From Pleodorina starrii (Eukaryota > Chlorophyta > Chlorophyceae > Chlamydomonadales > Volvocaceae), in assembly GCA_030267565.1 (NCBI GenBank), contig BRXU01000007.1, forward strand, positions 1,116,001 through 1,180,000: a stretch of DNA of 64,000 nucleotides, given 5' to 3'. The notes under the pieces were generated by a model that was not told where the DNA came from, ran no database searches, and was given only the letters and a program-made list of their open reading frames with translations. Shown piece by piece: positions 1 to 9,957 of the stretch. Each line of letters starts with the position of its first letter. Position 1 is the first letter of the stretch. The position numbers and the translations under genes are program-made.

Positions 1-1114
1 ATCATTGGAAGGTAATCCCTAGTCTGAAACGCGAACTCTCAGGTGTATAACAACTGCAAACACCTTACAAAAACCTGTGCAGCGACCAAGTCCGCGACCA
101 AGTCCGCGGACGCATGCCTCCATTATTGGGCTCCATCGACTCCACCTGAACACAAGCCCAGAGGCAGTTCACACCCTGCTTCACAACCCCGCACGCAATC
201 CCTCCTACCTCCTGAGGACCCTTCACGGCCAAGCAACAACTGGGCACCGCATGTTTCCCACCATGCAAAAGGGGGTAGGTGGCAAAAGCTCGTTCCACTC
301 ACTTGCTCCTTGCTGGCCTTGCGGCACACGCGCGGGCGGGGAAGCCTGGCAGCAGCATGCGCCACTGCAACCCACCGTTTAAGACTGGAGACGTCGCGTC
401 GGGAACCAGGGACGAGGTTGCAGACGACCGGCGCGACGACGTGCTACCCCCTGCTGCTTGCAACCGCGCGGATTGTGGTTGGTCACTAATGCCGGGGGCA
501 CCCATACAGGTAAGGCCCCGACTTGCTGGCCACTAGAGCATTCTCGCCGCCGTCTCCAACGAAATCACACACACCATCCGCCGGCCGCCGGGAGCGAATT
601 GTACCCTCAAACCGATGTCCTCTGTCCATTATTGCAGCGCACCCAGCAACACCCGCCCAGCGCCGAACCACGTGCCACATAGCCTTCCTTCTGTGAGGCC
701 CACGCCGCCGCAACTCGCAAACCCTTGCTTCCACGCGCAGCACCATCATCGAAGGACCCACACGCTTGGAGGCCGTTGAGTGGAGTTCTAACAAACGGCC
801 CGTCGTTCAGTGCAACGAGCCCCCCTACATGCTTGCATCCGCGCATGTCCTAAAAACCTGCCTCCCGAGGCGACCACCGCATCCACACGCATGCGAATAC
901 CGTATCCGGTAACATCAGCTTCATCCTGCCCCCCCTCCCCAAAACGCACATGATTACGAAATTACCCAACGCCAATGTACAATGCAGGCAGCATCACACA
1001 AGCACAGCGTAGCCCACAAGAAAGGACGTATAACCGCCACACGGCCCGGCCTTCTGAACCAGCACGCACACGCCATACGTACTTTGCTTACGTCCAATGC
1101 TGCTGCGATGCTGC
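1..1114. other. 3' flank of MATH-BTB copy A, no gene seen
   Basis: Downstream flank of copy A inside the duplicated block. Short ORFs are present, but indels against the matching region at 7324-8420 break their frames, so I read this as 3' UTR or intergenic sequence. The first ~45 bases match the tRNA-related head of the SINE-like sequence at 7186-7372. No TGTAA signal was found in the correct orientation near the stop codon. Confidence 0.6.
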
Positions 1115-2620
1115 TCACGGCTTCGACCGCCCCAGTGAAATTATGCACAGGCGCGCCATGAGCTTGGGGTTTTGCTCCGCCAGCGTCGCCAATGCGCTTT
1201 CACTGACTTTCTTCACGTGAGTCTTCAGGTAAGCCTCCTGCAGCGACTTGGACAACTTGCTCGAGCCGCGCCGCTCCGCCCACAGCATGTCATCTACTAT
1301 GCTCTCCGGCCCCGTGCCGTTCAGGATGCAGTCCTCCAGCTCGACAAGCGCGTCCGTCAGCCGCAGCCTGTCCGCGAGCTCCGCGGCGGGCTTCAGCAGC
1401 GCCTGGGGGCAGCTGTCCAGGACGCCGCCGTAGATGAAGCGCAGCAGCAGCTGCAGCGCGTCCGGGTCGGTGTCGGGCATTGCCACCTGTTTGGAAGTGC
1501 TGTCGTCGAAGCCGCTCGCGAACATGGTCTTGAAGAAGTCACAGCGGGCGGCCAGGATGGCGCGGTGCACGGGGATGGAGCGGCCACCAGCGGTGAGGGT
1601 GAGGTCAGAGGCGGGGCCGGGGTCCTGCAGCAGGGTCAGGAGGTCGGTCGTGACGCTGGAGGCTGCCTTGCACTTCTTGGCCAGAGAAGCCACCTCGCTG
1701 TCTGACAAGCGCTTCTTGTCTTTGACCTTGATCTCCACGCGCACCACCAGGGCCCCGTCCGCCCGCAGGAAGCCCTTGGCGACCGTCGCGTCCGTCAGCG
1801 GCAACATCTCCCTGAAGCCCCAGCCGTTGGCCTCCCGGGTGTAGGTACTGGTGCAACCTGATTGCACCGCCGCCACAGAAAGCACAGTCATTGCAGAGCA
1901 CATAGGGGAGGGGGCTAGGAGTTGCAGCTGCACTGGGCCTGCCGGCTGGGACCAGCACAAGACCATGACCCCCAAAGCCCCTTTTTACGGTACGGCTACA
2001 CTCACTCTTGCTAAGAGATAACGCCGGCTGCTTGTGGTTCACGATTGTCAGCGTATACGTGGCGGTTGGTAACCGGTCCGTTGGCGTCACAGACGCTGCC
2101 GGGTACTCAAGGAACAGGGAGACGTGCGACTGGGAATGCGTATTTGGCTTGGGATAACACTGCAATCGCCTGCAGCATTGCAGAGGGGGCCGCACGCGGA
2201 CCGGTGAGGCCATTCTCCCCTTATCCCTAACCGGGACGCTCCATCTGTCGATACACGGCAGGTCCGAGCATGCCCCACGGAGAACCCTTGCAGGAACCCG
2301 CAACAACCATGGGTGACGTTCCCTTAGAACACAACAATCACAAGGCTAAGCAAAGACCGCAAATAGTTCCGCGTCTGAAGGGCGTGTGGGGCCAGACGCG
2401 CAGGCTGATTACGTAAGCCTCTACTCACCAAAAGTACGCGTCAGCCGTGAACGGGTCTGAAACTTGGCTGCCATCCATGCTTACAAAATTCCGTATTTCC
2501 CACTGCAGTTGTCCAGGCTCAATAAAAGACAGCCGTAGAGACGTTTGAAGCAGTGCACTGAGATTTTACCTCATACGTGCGGTCGGCATCTGCGCCACGC
2601 TTCCCGGCCATACAGCTCAT
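1115..2620 (-). CDS. MATH-BTB/BACK domain protein, copy A
   Basis: Four exons on minus: 2620-2570, 2502-2429, 2169-2006, 1857-1115; 1032 nt, 343 aa, in frame throughout. Exon 1 encodes 17 aa ending TYE. Exons 2, 3 and the start of exon 4 form a MATH domain (~18-139; WEIRNF start, FWRLQCYPK core, VSLFLEYP, GFLRADGALVVRVEIKV end). A BTB/POZ domain follows from ~177 (DLTLTAGG, VHRAILAARCDFFKTMF, LLLRFIYGG), then a BACK-like helical tail. Proteins of this family bring substrates, bound by MATH, to CUL3 ubiquitin ligases through BTB; that role here is inferred from family. The start was chosen because copies A, B and C all give a 17-aa first exon. It is nearly identical to copy C. Confidence 0.88.
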
Positions 2621-4628
2621 TTGTAAATCTATGCGGTAGCGGTAAAAGCAATGAAGTGGCAATTGGCGCTGAAGTCGCAAGTTTCGGACGTGAATGCTCG
2701 AAAGGTGTTCAAAGTGCAGGAATGAACAGAAGAAAGAAGCATTGCAGTGAAAGTCAGGAAGCAAACGAAATCATACGCTCCCTTACCAACGAGCAGTCGT
2801 TGGCGCCGCACGTCCCGTACGGCCCGACACCGACTATACGTGCGTAATCTGTCCCTTGCACAGCTACGGGGGCCCCGCCTTGCTGAGTCGTTTCTTCCTC
2901 TGTGCCGGCTTGGGGCTGGGGTGCCTTCTTCTATCGTTTCTTCTGTTGTGTGGGCTCTGTTGTGTCGGCTAGGGCCTAGTGGGCCCAGGTGGGCCTGGTG
3001 GCAGTGAAGGCTTGGTGCTGGTGGGCCGGCACACGACACTTATTGTTCGGGCGTAGCCCGAGCGCAGAGCCTGCCGTAGAGCCTGGCGTACTTCGGTGGA
3101 GCCTGCCGTGTTAGAGTTCCATTCACCGGCCCTGTCGAGGCTCGGGCCCCTTGTCGGGGTACCTGAACCCCGTGCACCTCCATCAACCGCTGAAGGGTAG
3201 ACAGGCCGGACCCGACTTGACCCCACAACATCGTACCAAGGGCGCTCAATCACCATGCGCGGCTGCACCAAGATGCCCGGCAGCGGAGGAACGGAACCGG
3301 GGGAGAGGGACGGGGCCGGACCGGATGGCCGCCCCCCCGGGTCTGTGGGGCGCCACGCAGGCAGCTAACGCATGCAGCACGCATCGGCGGTGTTGTTGGC
3401 CCCACGCACCCACGGGCAGGCAGGCAGGTCGGCTGGTCGGGTGAGGTGCTGGCGGACGGTGCCCTTTGCCGCCTTCCGCGAGCACACATGTCGCTCGGGG
3501 ACGTGTTGGGGAGACGCCTGGATGGATTCAGTCGATCGAGCGGTGCAGGGTTGGAGCTGGTGGCGGGTATCCAGGGAGCTTAGGGACAAAGCAGAGGATT
3601 GGAATAGGCACGATTGGAGGGCGCCATTGCATAGGTTGACATGCTGGTGTATCCCGCTGTGGAGGTGGTCTTGATGCTTCACTCACCGCTAGCCTGGGCC
3701 CAACCTGAGGAAGACATCGTTAGTACGGCACCTTGCTTGAGACCGTTCCCTGTCACCTTGCTGCCTGTGTAGCTTACAGCTTGGTGGCGCAGGAGAGAGG
3801 GAGGGCGAGAGGGAGGGAGAAGATCGGCTGGCATTGTTCACCTCCTCAGCGTGCCGCCGGCGATGGCTGGTGTGTACGTGCGTGCGTGTATGTGCTTTGC
3901 TCCTGCGTTGCTCAAGATGTTGTTACGGCGTCCCCTCCCCGAGGGGCCAGGACGTGCACCGGCAACACCGTTCAAACTAGCGTATCCATCAGAACCAGGT
4001 CACTTGCTCCCTGGCTTCCTGCGCACCATGCGCACCATGGAGAGCTGCGACCTGGCTGGCACGACATTGCCGCGATGTGTACCTGATCCAAGGCGAACGG
4101 CACAGAACACAATGTATGTCCTGCACGTGTCTTCCAGCAGCAGCCAATCACGGTACGCAAGCGCGTCACGACGACGTGGGTTGGCTGCCACCCACAATCG
4201 TTACGGCAGCATCATCCGCCGCCGAGGTACGTATGTACGGTATCTGTCACCCGCTTTGAGCATCCATGAATCTGTGTAGGGTCTGTCAGGCAACGAAACG
4301 CAACGTTTGGGCCCGAACGTCGGGCCCCAATATGCGATATTCATTAAGAAATATCCCCGTGGCTGCGGAGGAGAAGCCGTGTGCAGTGTGCAGTGTGCAC
4401 GTCTGGACGGCAGCTACGGCGAGATGGGTGCGAAGGGCCTCCAGACCCAACCCCACATGCATGCCGCCTTCACCCGTCCGTTTGCCGAGGGCAAGGGGCT
4501 CGTTCGGTCCCATGGGAGCCACCACAAAGTGCGGCCGCTGGAGTCCGGTTAGTTAGTTAGTTGGTTGGTCGGCATACTTGTCCGGATGCGCCCACTCCTT
4601 TCACGCGTAAGCAGCCCTTCAGGGCACT
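2621..4628. other. Intergenic between MATH-BTB copies A and B
   Basis: From 2621 to ~3245 this is the duplicated 5' flank and putative promoter of copy A. From 3246 on it is unique sequence with no convincing gene. It holds a purine-rich GAGAGGGAGG tract (~3792-3822), a hairpin at 4309-4327 and a short (GTTA)n run at ~4549-4563 just past the copy B stop. Confidence 0.6.
4309..4327. repeat. Short perfect hairpin
   Basis: GGGCCCGA and TCGGGCCC are complementary 8-base arms around a 3-base ACG loop, and weaker pairing extends outward. It lies ~300 bp downstream of the copy B stop codon. Function is unknown; it could be a chance GC palindrome. Confidence 0.5.
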
Positions 4629-5989
4629 TCACTCCTGCATCGCGCTCTCCCGGATCCGGGCCACGGCTACACTGAGGAGGCTCGCCGCCAGCTTGGGGCT
4701 GCGCTCCGCCAGCAGCATGAGGGCGTCCTTGTCTGCGTCCTTGGCATGTGCCTGCAGGTAGTCCTCCTGCAGTGCCTTGTTCAGCGCATCGGAGCCGTGC
4801 ACCTCCACCCACAGCATGTCATTGACGATGCTGTCCGGGCTAGCGCTGCTAAGAATGCAGTCCTCCAGCTCGGCAAGCGCGTCCATCAGCCGCAGCCTAT
4901 TAGCAAGCTCCGCGGCGGGCTCCAGCAGCGCCTGGGGGCAGCTATCCAGGACGCCGCCGTAGATGAAGCGCAGCAGCAGCTGCAGCGCGTCCGGGTCGGT
5001 GTCGGGCATTGCCACCTGTTTGGAAGTGCTGTCGTCGAAGCCGCTCGCGAACATGGTCTTGAAGAACTCGCAGCGGGCGGCCAGGATGGCGCGGTGCACG
5101 GGGAAGGAGCGGCCGCCGGCGGTGAGGGTGAGGTCAGAGGCGGGGCCGGGGTCCTGCAGCAGGGTCAGGAGGTCGGTCGTGACGCTGGAGGCTGCCTTGC
5201 GCTTCTTGGCCAGAGAAGCCACCTCGCTGTCTGACAAGCGCTTCTTGTCTTTGACCTTGATCTCCACGCGCACCACCATGGCCCCGTCGTCTCGCAGGAA
5301 GCCCTTGGCGATAGTCGCGTCCGACAGCGGCAGCATCTCCGAATAGCCAAAGTCCACCTGGGTCATCGTGAAGTGCTTGCTAGCGCCTGGGAAGACATAC
5401 AAACAGCAGGGGCTTTATAAGGGTTCAGCAGTAAAGCGCGGAACCGGAGCAACTGTAGGAACTAGGAAGCGCACTCCGTCAGGCCAAACGTGGCTTCGGT
5501 CTTTGTGGGCTTCACCTCTTTACCCGGACAACCAAAGCCCTGTCCGCCCTCCCCCCCCGCGCACGTCCATCAGCGGCAACATCCGATATCAATTTGTTGG
5601 AAGACGGAGCTCCGCCCATCGCAGGGCCGCCAAAGAAACAGGCAGCCGTCGCCCACGGGGGCAAGGACTGTACTGGCGGGCGGGCGGGAGGTTGCGCTGG
5701 CCTTGCCGACGCCCCACGCGCCTTGCTCGAGCGCAGTACTCAGCTACCCACCTCTGCTGAGGTGCAAATCTTGATGCTTGTGATTCACCACCGTCAGCGT
5801 GAAGTCCACGTCGGGAAGCTGCTCAGTTTGTGTAGTCAGTGTGTTTTCTACCGCCGGGCACTCCAGAAATATTGATACATGCTGGAAGGGCTGCTTATCT
5901 TGCTTTGGATAGCAAATGAGTCGCCTGCATGCGCAGCCAAGAAACGCAGAACGCAGTACCGGTTCTTCGGTCGCTGTCGCCAGGTCTCT

Positions 5990-6028
<39 letters not shown>

Positions 6029-6768
6029 TATTACGCTGGACCGTTAGCCCTTGCGTGGGTTAAGGGAACAGACTGATGCCTCATCGGCGGGTACAGCCCA
6101 TTACCGCAGTGACCGCCTTTTTGACTAAGATGGGTTGCTTCTCCCACCCACTCAGTGTCTGGGCTCCGTCTCACTCAGATCACATCTGGGTACCCGCACG
6201 CATTCTTCCCAGATATGCCAGACACATCATCGTTGAACATTCAACCGTGATGAGTTCTACCAGTGCAGGGGACAGGGACATGGCTAAAGAGCCATGCGAT
6301 CACCTGCTGTTCGTTCCCACACCAGGGCCCCCATCGGTCACCCAGCCCTCTGCGAAGGCCGGGATCGAACCGGTGACCTCTCGGTCTCCAATTTAGTGCC
6401 CTAACTCTCAGGCACTCCTAGGGATTCGCCAGGTCTCTATCCATCCATCTCAAAGGCTCCGTAAGCGACATGCCTCAAGCCCACAATTGTAGCAACGAAT
6501 AACACGCGCGTGAGGTAACAGCAGGTAACAACAAGCAAGGACCGACCGACAGTGACAACGGCCACTCACCAGAGGTAACCTTGAGCTCTGAATATCTCTG
6601 AGATTTGCTTAATTTCCAGGCTAAGAAAGTTTTGCAGTTCCCACTGGGGTATCAGGCCGATTGGGGCGACAGTTAGAGCTGGACTCGACCGCTCGGCAAC
6701 TGAAACACGGGCTTTACCTCGTAAGTGTCGGAAGCCTCCGGGCACTGCCTCACGCGAGTTGTGGTCAT
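4629..6768 (-). CDS. MATH-BTB/BACK domain protein, copy B
   Basis: Four exons on minus: 6768-6718, 6643-6570, 5924-5752, 5386-4629; 1056 nt, 351 aa, no frame breaks. Intron positions and phases match copies A and C. The MATH half (WELQNF, YLWRLICYPKQ, HVSIFLECPA, LTVVNHK) is clearly homologous but strongly diverged, while from VRVEIKVKDKKRL through the BTB domain the sequence is almost the same as copies A and C at DNA level. An in-frame ATG at 6855 would add 29 aa; I prefer 6768 because it gives the same 17-aa exon 1 as the other copies. Intron 2 (5925-6569) contains a SINE in the gene's orientation. Likely a CUL3 adaptor with a different substrate range (inference). Confidence 0.87.
5977..5990. 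repeat. Target-site duplication, left
   Basis: TCGCCAGGTCTCTA occurs here and again at 6426-6439, exactly bracketing the SINE. Fourteen identical bases are typical of L1-type target-primed insertion. Confidence 0.85.
5991..6425 (-). mobile_element. tRNA-derived SINE with (CTTT)n tail
   Basis: A 435-bp non-autonomous retroelement read on minus from 6425. The head (6421-6358) looks like a decayed tRNA, with GGTTCGATCCCGG as the T-arm/B-box and GAGAGTTAGGGC near the A-box position. An unrelated body follows, and the element ends in a (CTTT)n tail at 6028-5991. Perfect 14-bp target-site duplications flank it. It sits in intron 2 of MATH-BTB copy B in the same orientation as the gene. SINEs of this build are known in Chlamydomonas; I cannot assign a family without a repeat library. 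Confidence 0.82.
6426..6439. repeat. Target-site duplication, right
   Basis: Second copy of the 14-bp duplication flanking the SINE; it matches 5977-5990 exactly. Confidence 0.85.
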
Positions 6769-7323
6769 ATTGGAGATCGAGCTTTGCGGGTTGCGACCAA
6801 GGTGCGTTTGCAGCTTTACTGCAGGGTGCTTTGAGGGACCTTGCAAAATTGGCATAAACCGGATGCTACATAAACAAACCGGGAGCTAAACAAAGCAATA
6901 GCTAAACGCTCATCACGAGGACATGTGATGACGACAGAAAGCAATACTGCTGTGTGCTGCGTGCTGTCGCGTGGTTGCCGTGCAAGACCGACAGCCCGGC
7001 TCTGCCCAGCTCGCCGCCGGGTCCTTACACTTTCCAACGCTATGTCTGTGGCTCAAGCTTGTGTTAAGGCCACTCCCGGCACATATAGCCCTCTATCAGT
7101 ACAGCACGGTACAGCGGTGCCGGCAATTTTTTATATTGCGGGCCGCCTCCCATCCCTACATATCCGGACTTGGATTATACCTGGGTAAGTGGGTATCCCA
7201 TGCATTTTTCCCAAACATGTATGGGGGGCCAAGGACACAACTGAAGAGCCGTACAATCCCAGCTGTTCGTCCCACACCAGGGCCCCCGCACACCCCCGCT
7301 CAACGCAACCAGGACCGAACCCG
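6769..7323. other. Intergenic between MATH-BTB copies B and C
   Basis: 5' flank of copy B (putative promoter) running into an old SINE relative at the edge of the right-hand duplication copy. No gene seen. Confidence 0.6.
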
Positions 7324-7372
7324 TAAGCATTGGAAGGTAATCCCTAGTCTGAAACGCGAACTCTCAGGTGTA
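7186..7372 (-). mobile_element. Degenerate relative of the SINE
   Basis: Shares CCCACACCAGGGCCCCC (7271-7287; 6317-6333 in the intact element), the preceding GAAGAGCC...CTGTTCGT stretch, and the decayed tRNA head ending AACTCTCAGG. No target-site duplication was found. It straddles the left edge of the right-hand duplication copy, and the same head sequence opens the window, so an old SINE may mark the duplication boundary. Confidence 0.6.
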
Positions 7373-8420
7373 TTCAACTGCAATCGCCTTGCAAAAACCT
7401 GTGCAGCGACCAAGTCCGCGACTAAGTCCGCGGACGCATGCGTCCATTGTGCTCCATCGACTCGACCTGAACACAGCCCAGAGGCAGTTCACACTCTTCT
7501 GAACCCCGCACGCAATCCCTCCTACCTCCTGAGGACCCTTCACTGCCAAGCAACAACTGGGCACCGCATGTTTCCCACCATACACTAGGGGGTGGCAAAA
7601 GCTCGTTCCACTCACTTGCTTCTTGCTGGCCTTGCGGCACACGCTCGGGCGGGGAAGCCTGGCAGCAGCATGCGCCACTGCAACCCACCGTTTGAACTGG
7701 AGACATCGCGTCGGGAACCAGGGACGAGGTTGCAGACGACCGGCGCGACAACGTGCTCCCCCCTGCTGCTTGCAACCGGATTGTGGTTGGTCACTAGTGC
7801 CGGGGGCCACCCACAGACTAAAGGCCCCGATTTGCTGGCCACTAGAGCATTCTTGCCGCCGTCTCAAAATCACACAAACCATCCGCCGGCCGCCGGGAGC
7901 GAATTAAACCCTCAGGCCGATGTCCTCTGTCCATTATTGCAGCGCGCCCAGCAACACCCGCCCAGCGCCGAACCACGTGCCACATAGCCTTGCTTCTGTG
8001 AGGCCCACGCCGCCGCAACTCGCAAACCCTTGCTTCCACGCGCAGCACCATCATCGAAGGACCCACACGCTTGGAGGCCGTTGAGCGGAGTTCTAACAAA
8101 CGGCCCGTCGTCCAGTGCAACGAGCCCCCCTACATGCTTGCATCCGCGCATGTCCTAATAACCTGCCTCACGCGGCGACCACCGCCGCATTCACGCGCAT
8201 GCGAATATCCGGTAACACCAGCTTCATCCTGCCCCCCCTCCCCAAAACGCACATCCATACGAATTAAGCCAACGCCAATGTACAATGCAGGCAGCATCAC
8301 ACAAGCACGGCGTAGCCCGCAAGAAAGGATGTATAACCGCCACAGGGCTCGGCCTTCCGAGCCACGCGCACGCGCACGCCACACGGAATTAGCTCACGCC
8401 CCATGCTGCTGCGATGCTGC
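7373..8420. other. 3' flank of MATH-BTB copy C, no gene seen
   Basis: Counterpart of 49-1114. Small indels between the copies disrupt all shared ORFs, so it is probably not protein-coding. Confidence 0.6.
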
Positions 8421-9957
8421 TCACGGCTTCAACCGCCCCAGTGAAATCATGCACAGGCGCGCCATGAGCTTGGGGTTATGCTCCGCCAGCGTCGCCATTG
8501 CGCTTTCACTGACTTTCTTGACGTGAGTCTTCAGGTAGTCCCTCTGCAGCGACTTGGACAACTTGCTCGAGCCGCGCCGCTCCGCCCACAGCATGTCGTC
8601 TACTATGCTCTCCGGCCCCGTGCCGTTCAGGATGCACTCCTCCAGCTCGGCGTGCGCGTCCGTCAGCCGCAGCCTGTCCGCGAGCTCCGCGGCGGGCTTC
8701 AGCAGCGCCTGGGGGCAGCTGTCCAGGACGCCGCCGTAGATGAAGCACAGCAGCAGCTGCAGCGCGTCCGGGTCGGTGTCGGGCATTGCCACCTGTTTGG
8801 AAGTGCTGTCGTCGAAGCCGCTCGCGAACATGGTCTTGAAGAACTCGCAGCGGGCGGCCAGGATGGCGCGGTGCACGGGGAAGGAGCGGCCACCGGCGGT
8901 GAGGGTGAGGTCGGAGGCGGGGCCGGGGTCCTGCAGCAGGGTCAGGAGGTCGGTCGTGACGCTGGAGGCTGCCTTGCACTTCTTGGCCAGAGGAGCCACC
9001 TCGCTCTCTGTCAAGAGCTTCTTGTCTTTGACCTTGATCTCCACGCGCACCACCATGGCCCCGTCCGCCCGCAGGAAGCCCTTGGCGACCGTCGCGTCCG
9101 TCAGCGGCAACATGTCCGAAAAGCCCTGGCTGTTCCTCTCCCGGTTGAAGATATTGTCGCCACCTGATTGCACCGCCACCACAGCCGCCACAGAAAGCAC
9201 AGTCATTGCAGAGCACATCGAAGAGGGGGCTAGGACTTGCAGCTGCACTGGGCCTGCCGGCTGGGACCAGCACAAGACCATGACCCCCAAAGCCCCTTCT
9301 TACGGTACGGCTACACTCACTCCTGCTCTGAGATAACGCCGGCTGCTTGTGGTTCACGATTGTCAGTGTATACGTGGCGGTCGGTAACCGGTCCGTTGGC
9401 GTCAAAGGCGCGGCCGGGTACTCGAGGAACAGGGAAACGTGCGACTGGGAATTCGTATTTGGTTTGGAATAACACTGCAATCGCCTGCAGCATTGTAGAG
9501 GGGGCAGCACAGGGACCCGTGAGGTCATTCTCCCCTCACCCTGAACCGGAACGCTCCATCTGTCGAGACAGGGCAGGTCCGAGCATGCCCCACGTAGAAC
9601 CCTTGCAGGAACCCCAACACCGGGGCTCCTTAAAACCGTGGGTGACATTCCTTTTAGAACATAACAATTACAAGGCTAAGCATAGACCCCAAATAGTTCC
9701 GCGTCTGAAGGGCATGTGGGGCCAGTCGGCCAGATGCCCAGGCTGTTTACCAAAGCCTGTACTCACCAAAAGTACGCGTCCGCCATGAACGGGTCTGAAA
9801 CTTGGCTGCCATCCAGGCATCCAAAATATCGTATTACCCACTGCATGTGTCCAGGCTCTTAAAAAACAGCTGCAAAGGTGTTTGAAACAGTGAATTGAAA
9901 TTTTACCTCATACGTGCGGTCGGCATCTGCGCCACGCTTTCCGGCCATACAGCTCAT
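8421..9957 (-). CDS. MATH-BTB/BACK domain protein, copy C
   Basis: Four exons on minus: 9957-9907, 9840-9767, 9484-9321, 9163-8421; 1032 nt, 343 aa, the same length and phases as copy A. MATH domain ~18-139 (WVIRYF, AYFWRLQCYSKPN, VSLFLEYP), BTB/POZ from ~177 and BACK-like tail to the end. Differences from copy A cluster in the linker at the start of exon 4 (GDNIFNRERNSQGF here) and are scattered elsewhere. A long ORF at 8506-9648 in another frame is an artefact of reading through intron 3. The frame is intact, so the gene is probably functional. Role by family: CUL3 substrate adaptor. Confidence 0.88.

Larger units (their letters stand above)
1..3245. repeat. Segmental duplication, left copy
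   Basis: Direct repeat of the block at 7324-10895. It carries MATH-BTB copy A plus about 1.1 kb of 3' flank and 0.6 kb of 5' flank. Landmarks found in both copies in the same order include GGAAGGTAATCCCTAGTCTG (9-28 here, 7332 onward there), the whole gene, and the GCTTGGTGCTGGTGGGCCGG segment (3018 and 10671). Similarity is very high by eye with small indels. The left edge is cut by the window start, so the true length is unknown. ORFs in the non-genic parts are not conserved in frame between copies, which argues against further genes here. Confidence 0.9.

Noticed and set aside
77..536. Possible small genes in the left duplicated flank
   Set aside because: Frames are not preserved in the second copy at 7380-7990 despite high DNA identity.
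6358..6421. Apparent tRNA gene on minus
   Set aside because: Has a good T-arm but no proper acceptor or anticodon stem, and it is the head of a SINE with target-site duplications.
8506..9648. 380-aa minus-strand ORF overlapping MATH-BTB copy C
   Set aside because: Out of frame with the BTB domain in exon 4 and runs through intron 3; only its MATH exon 3 portion is coding.
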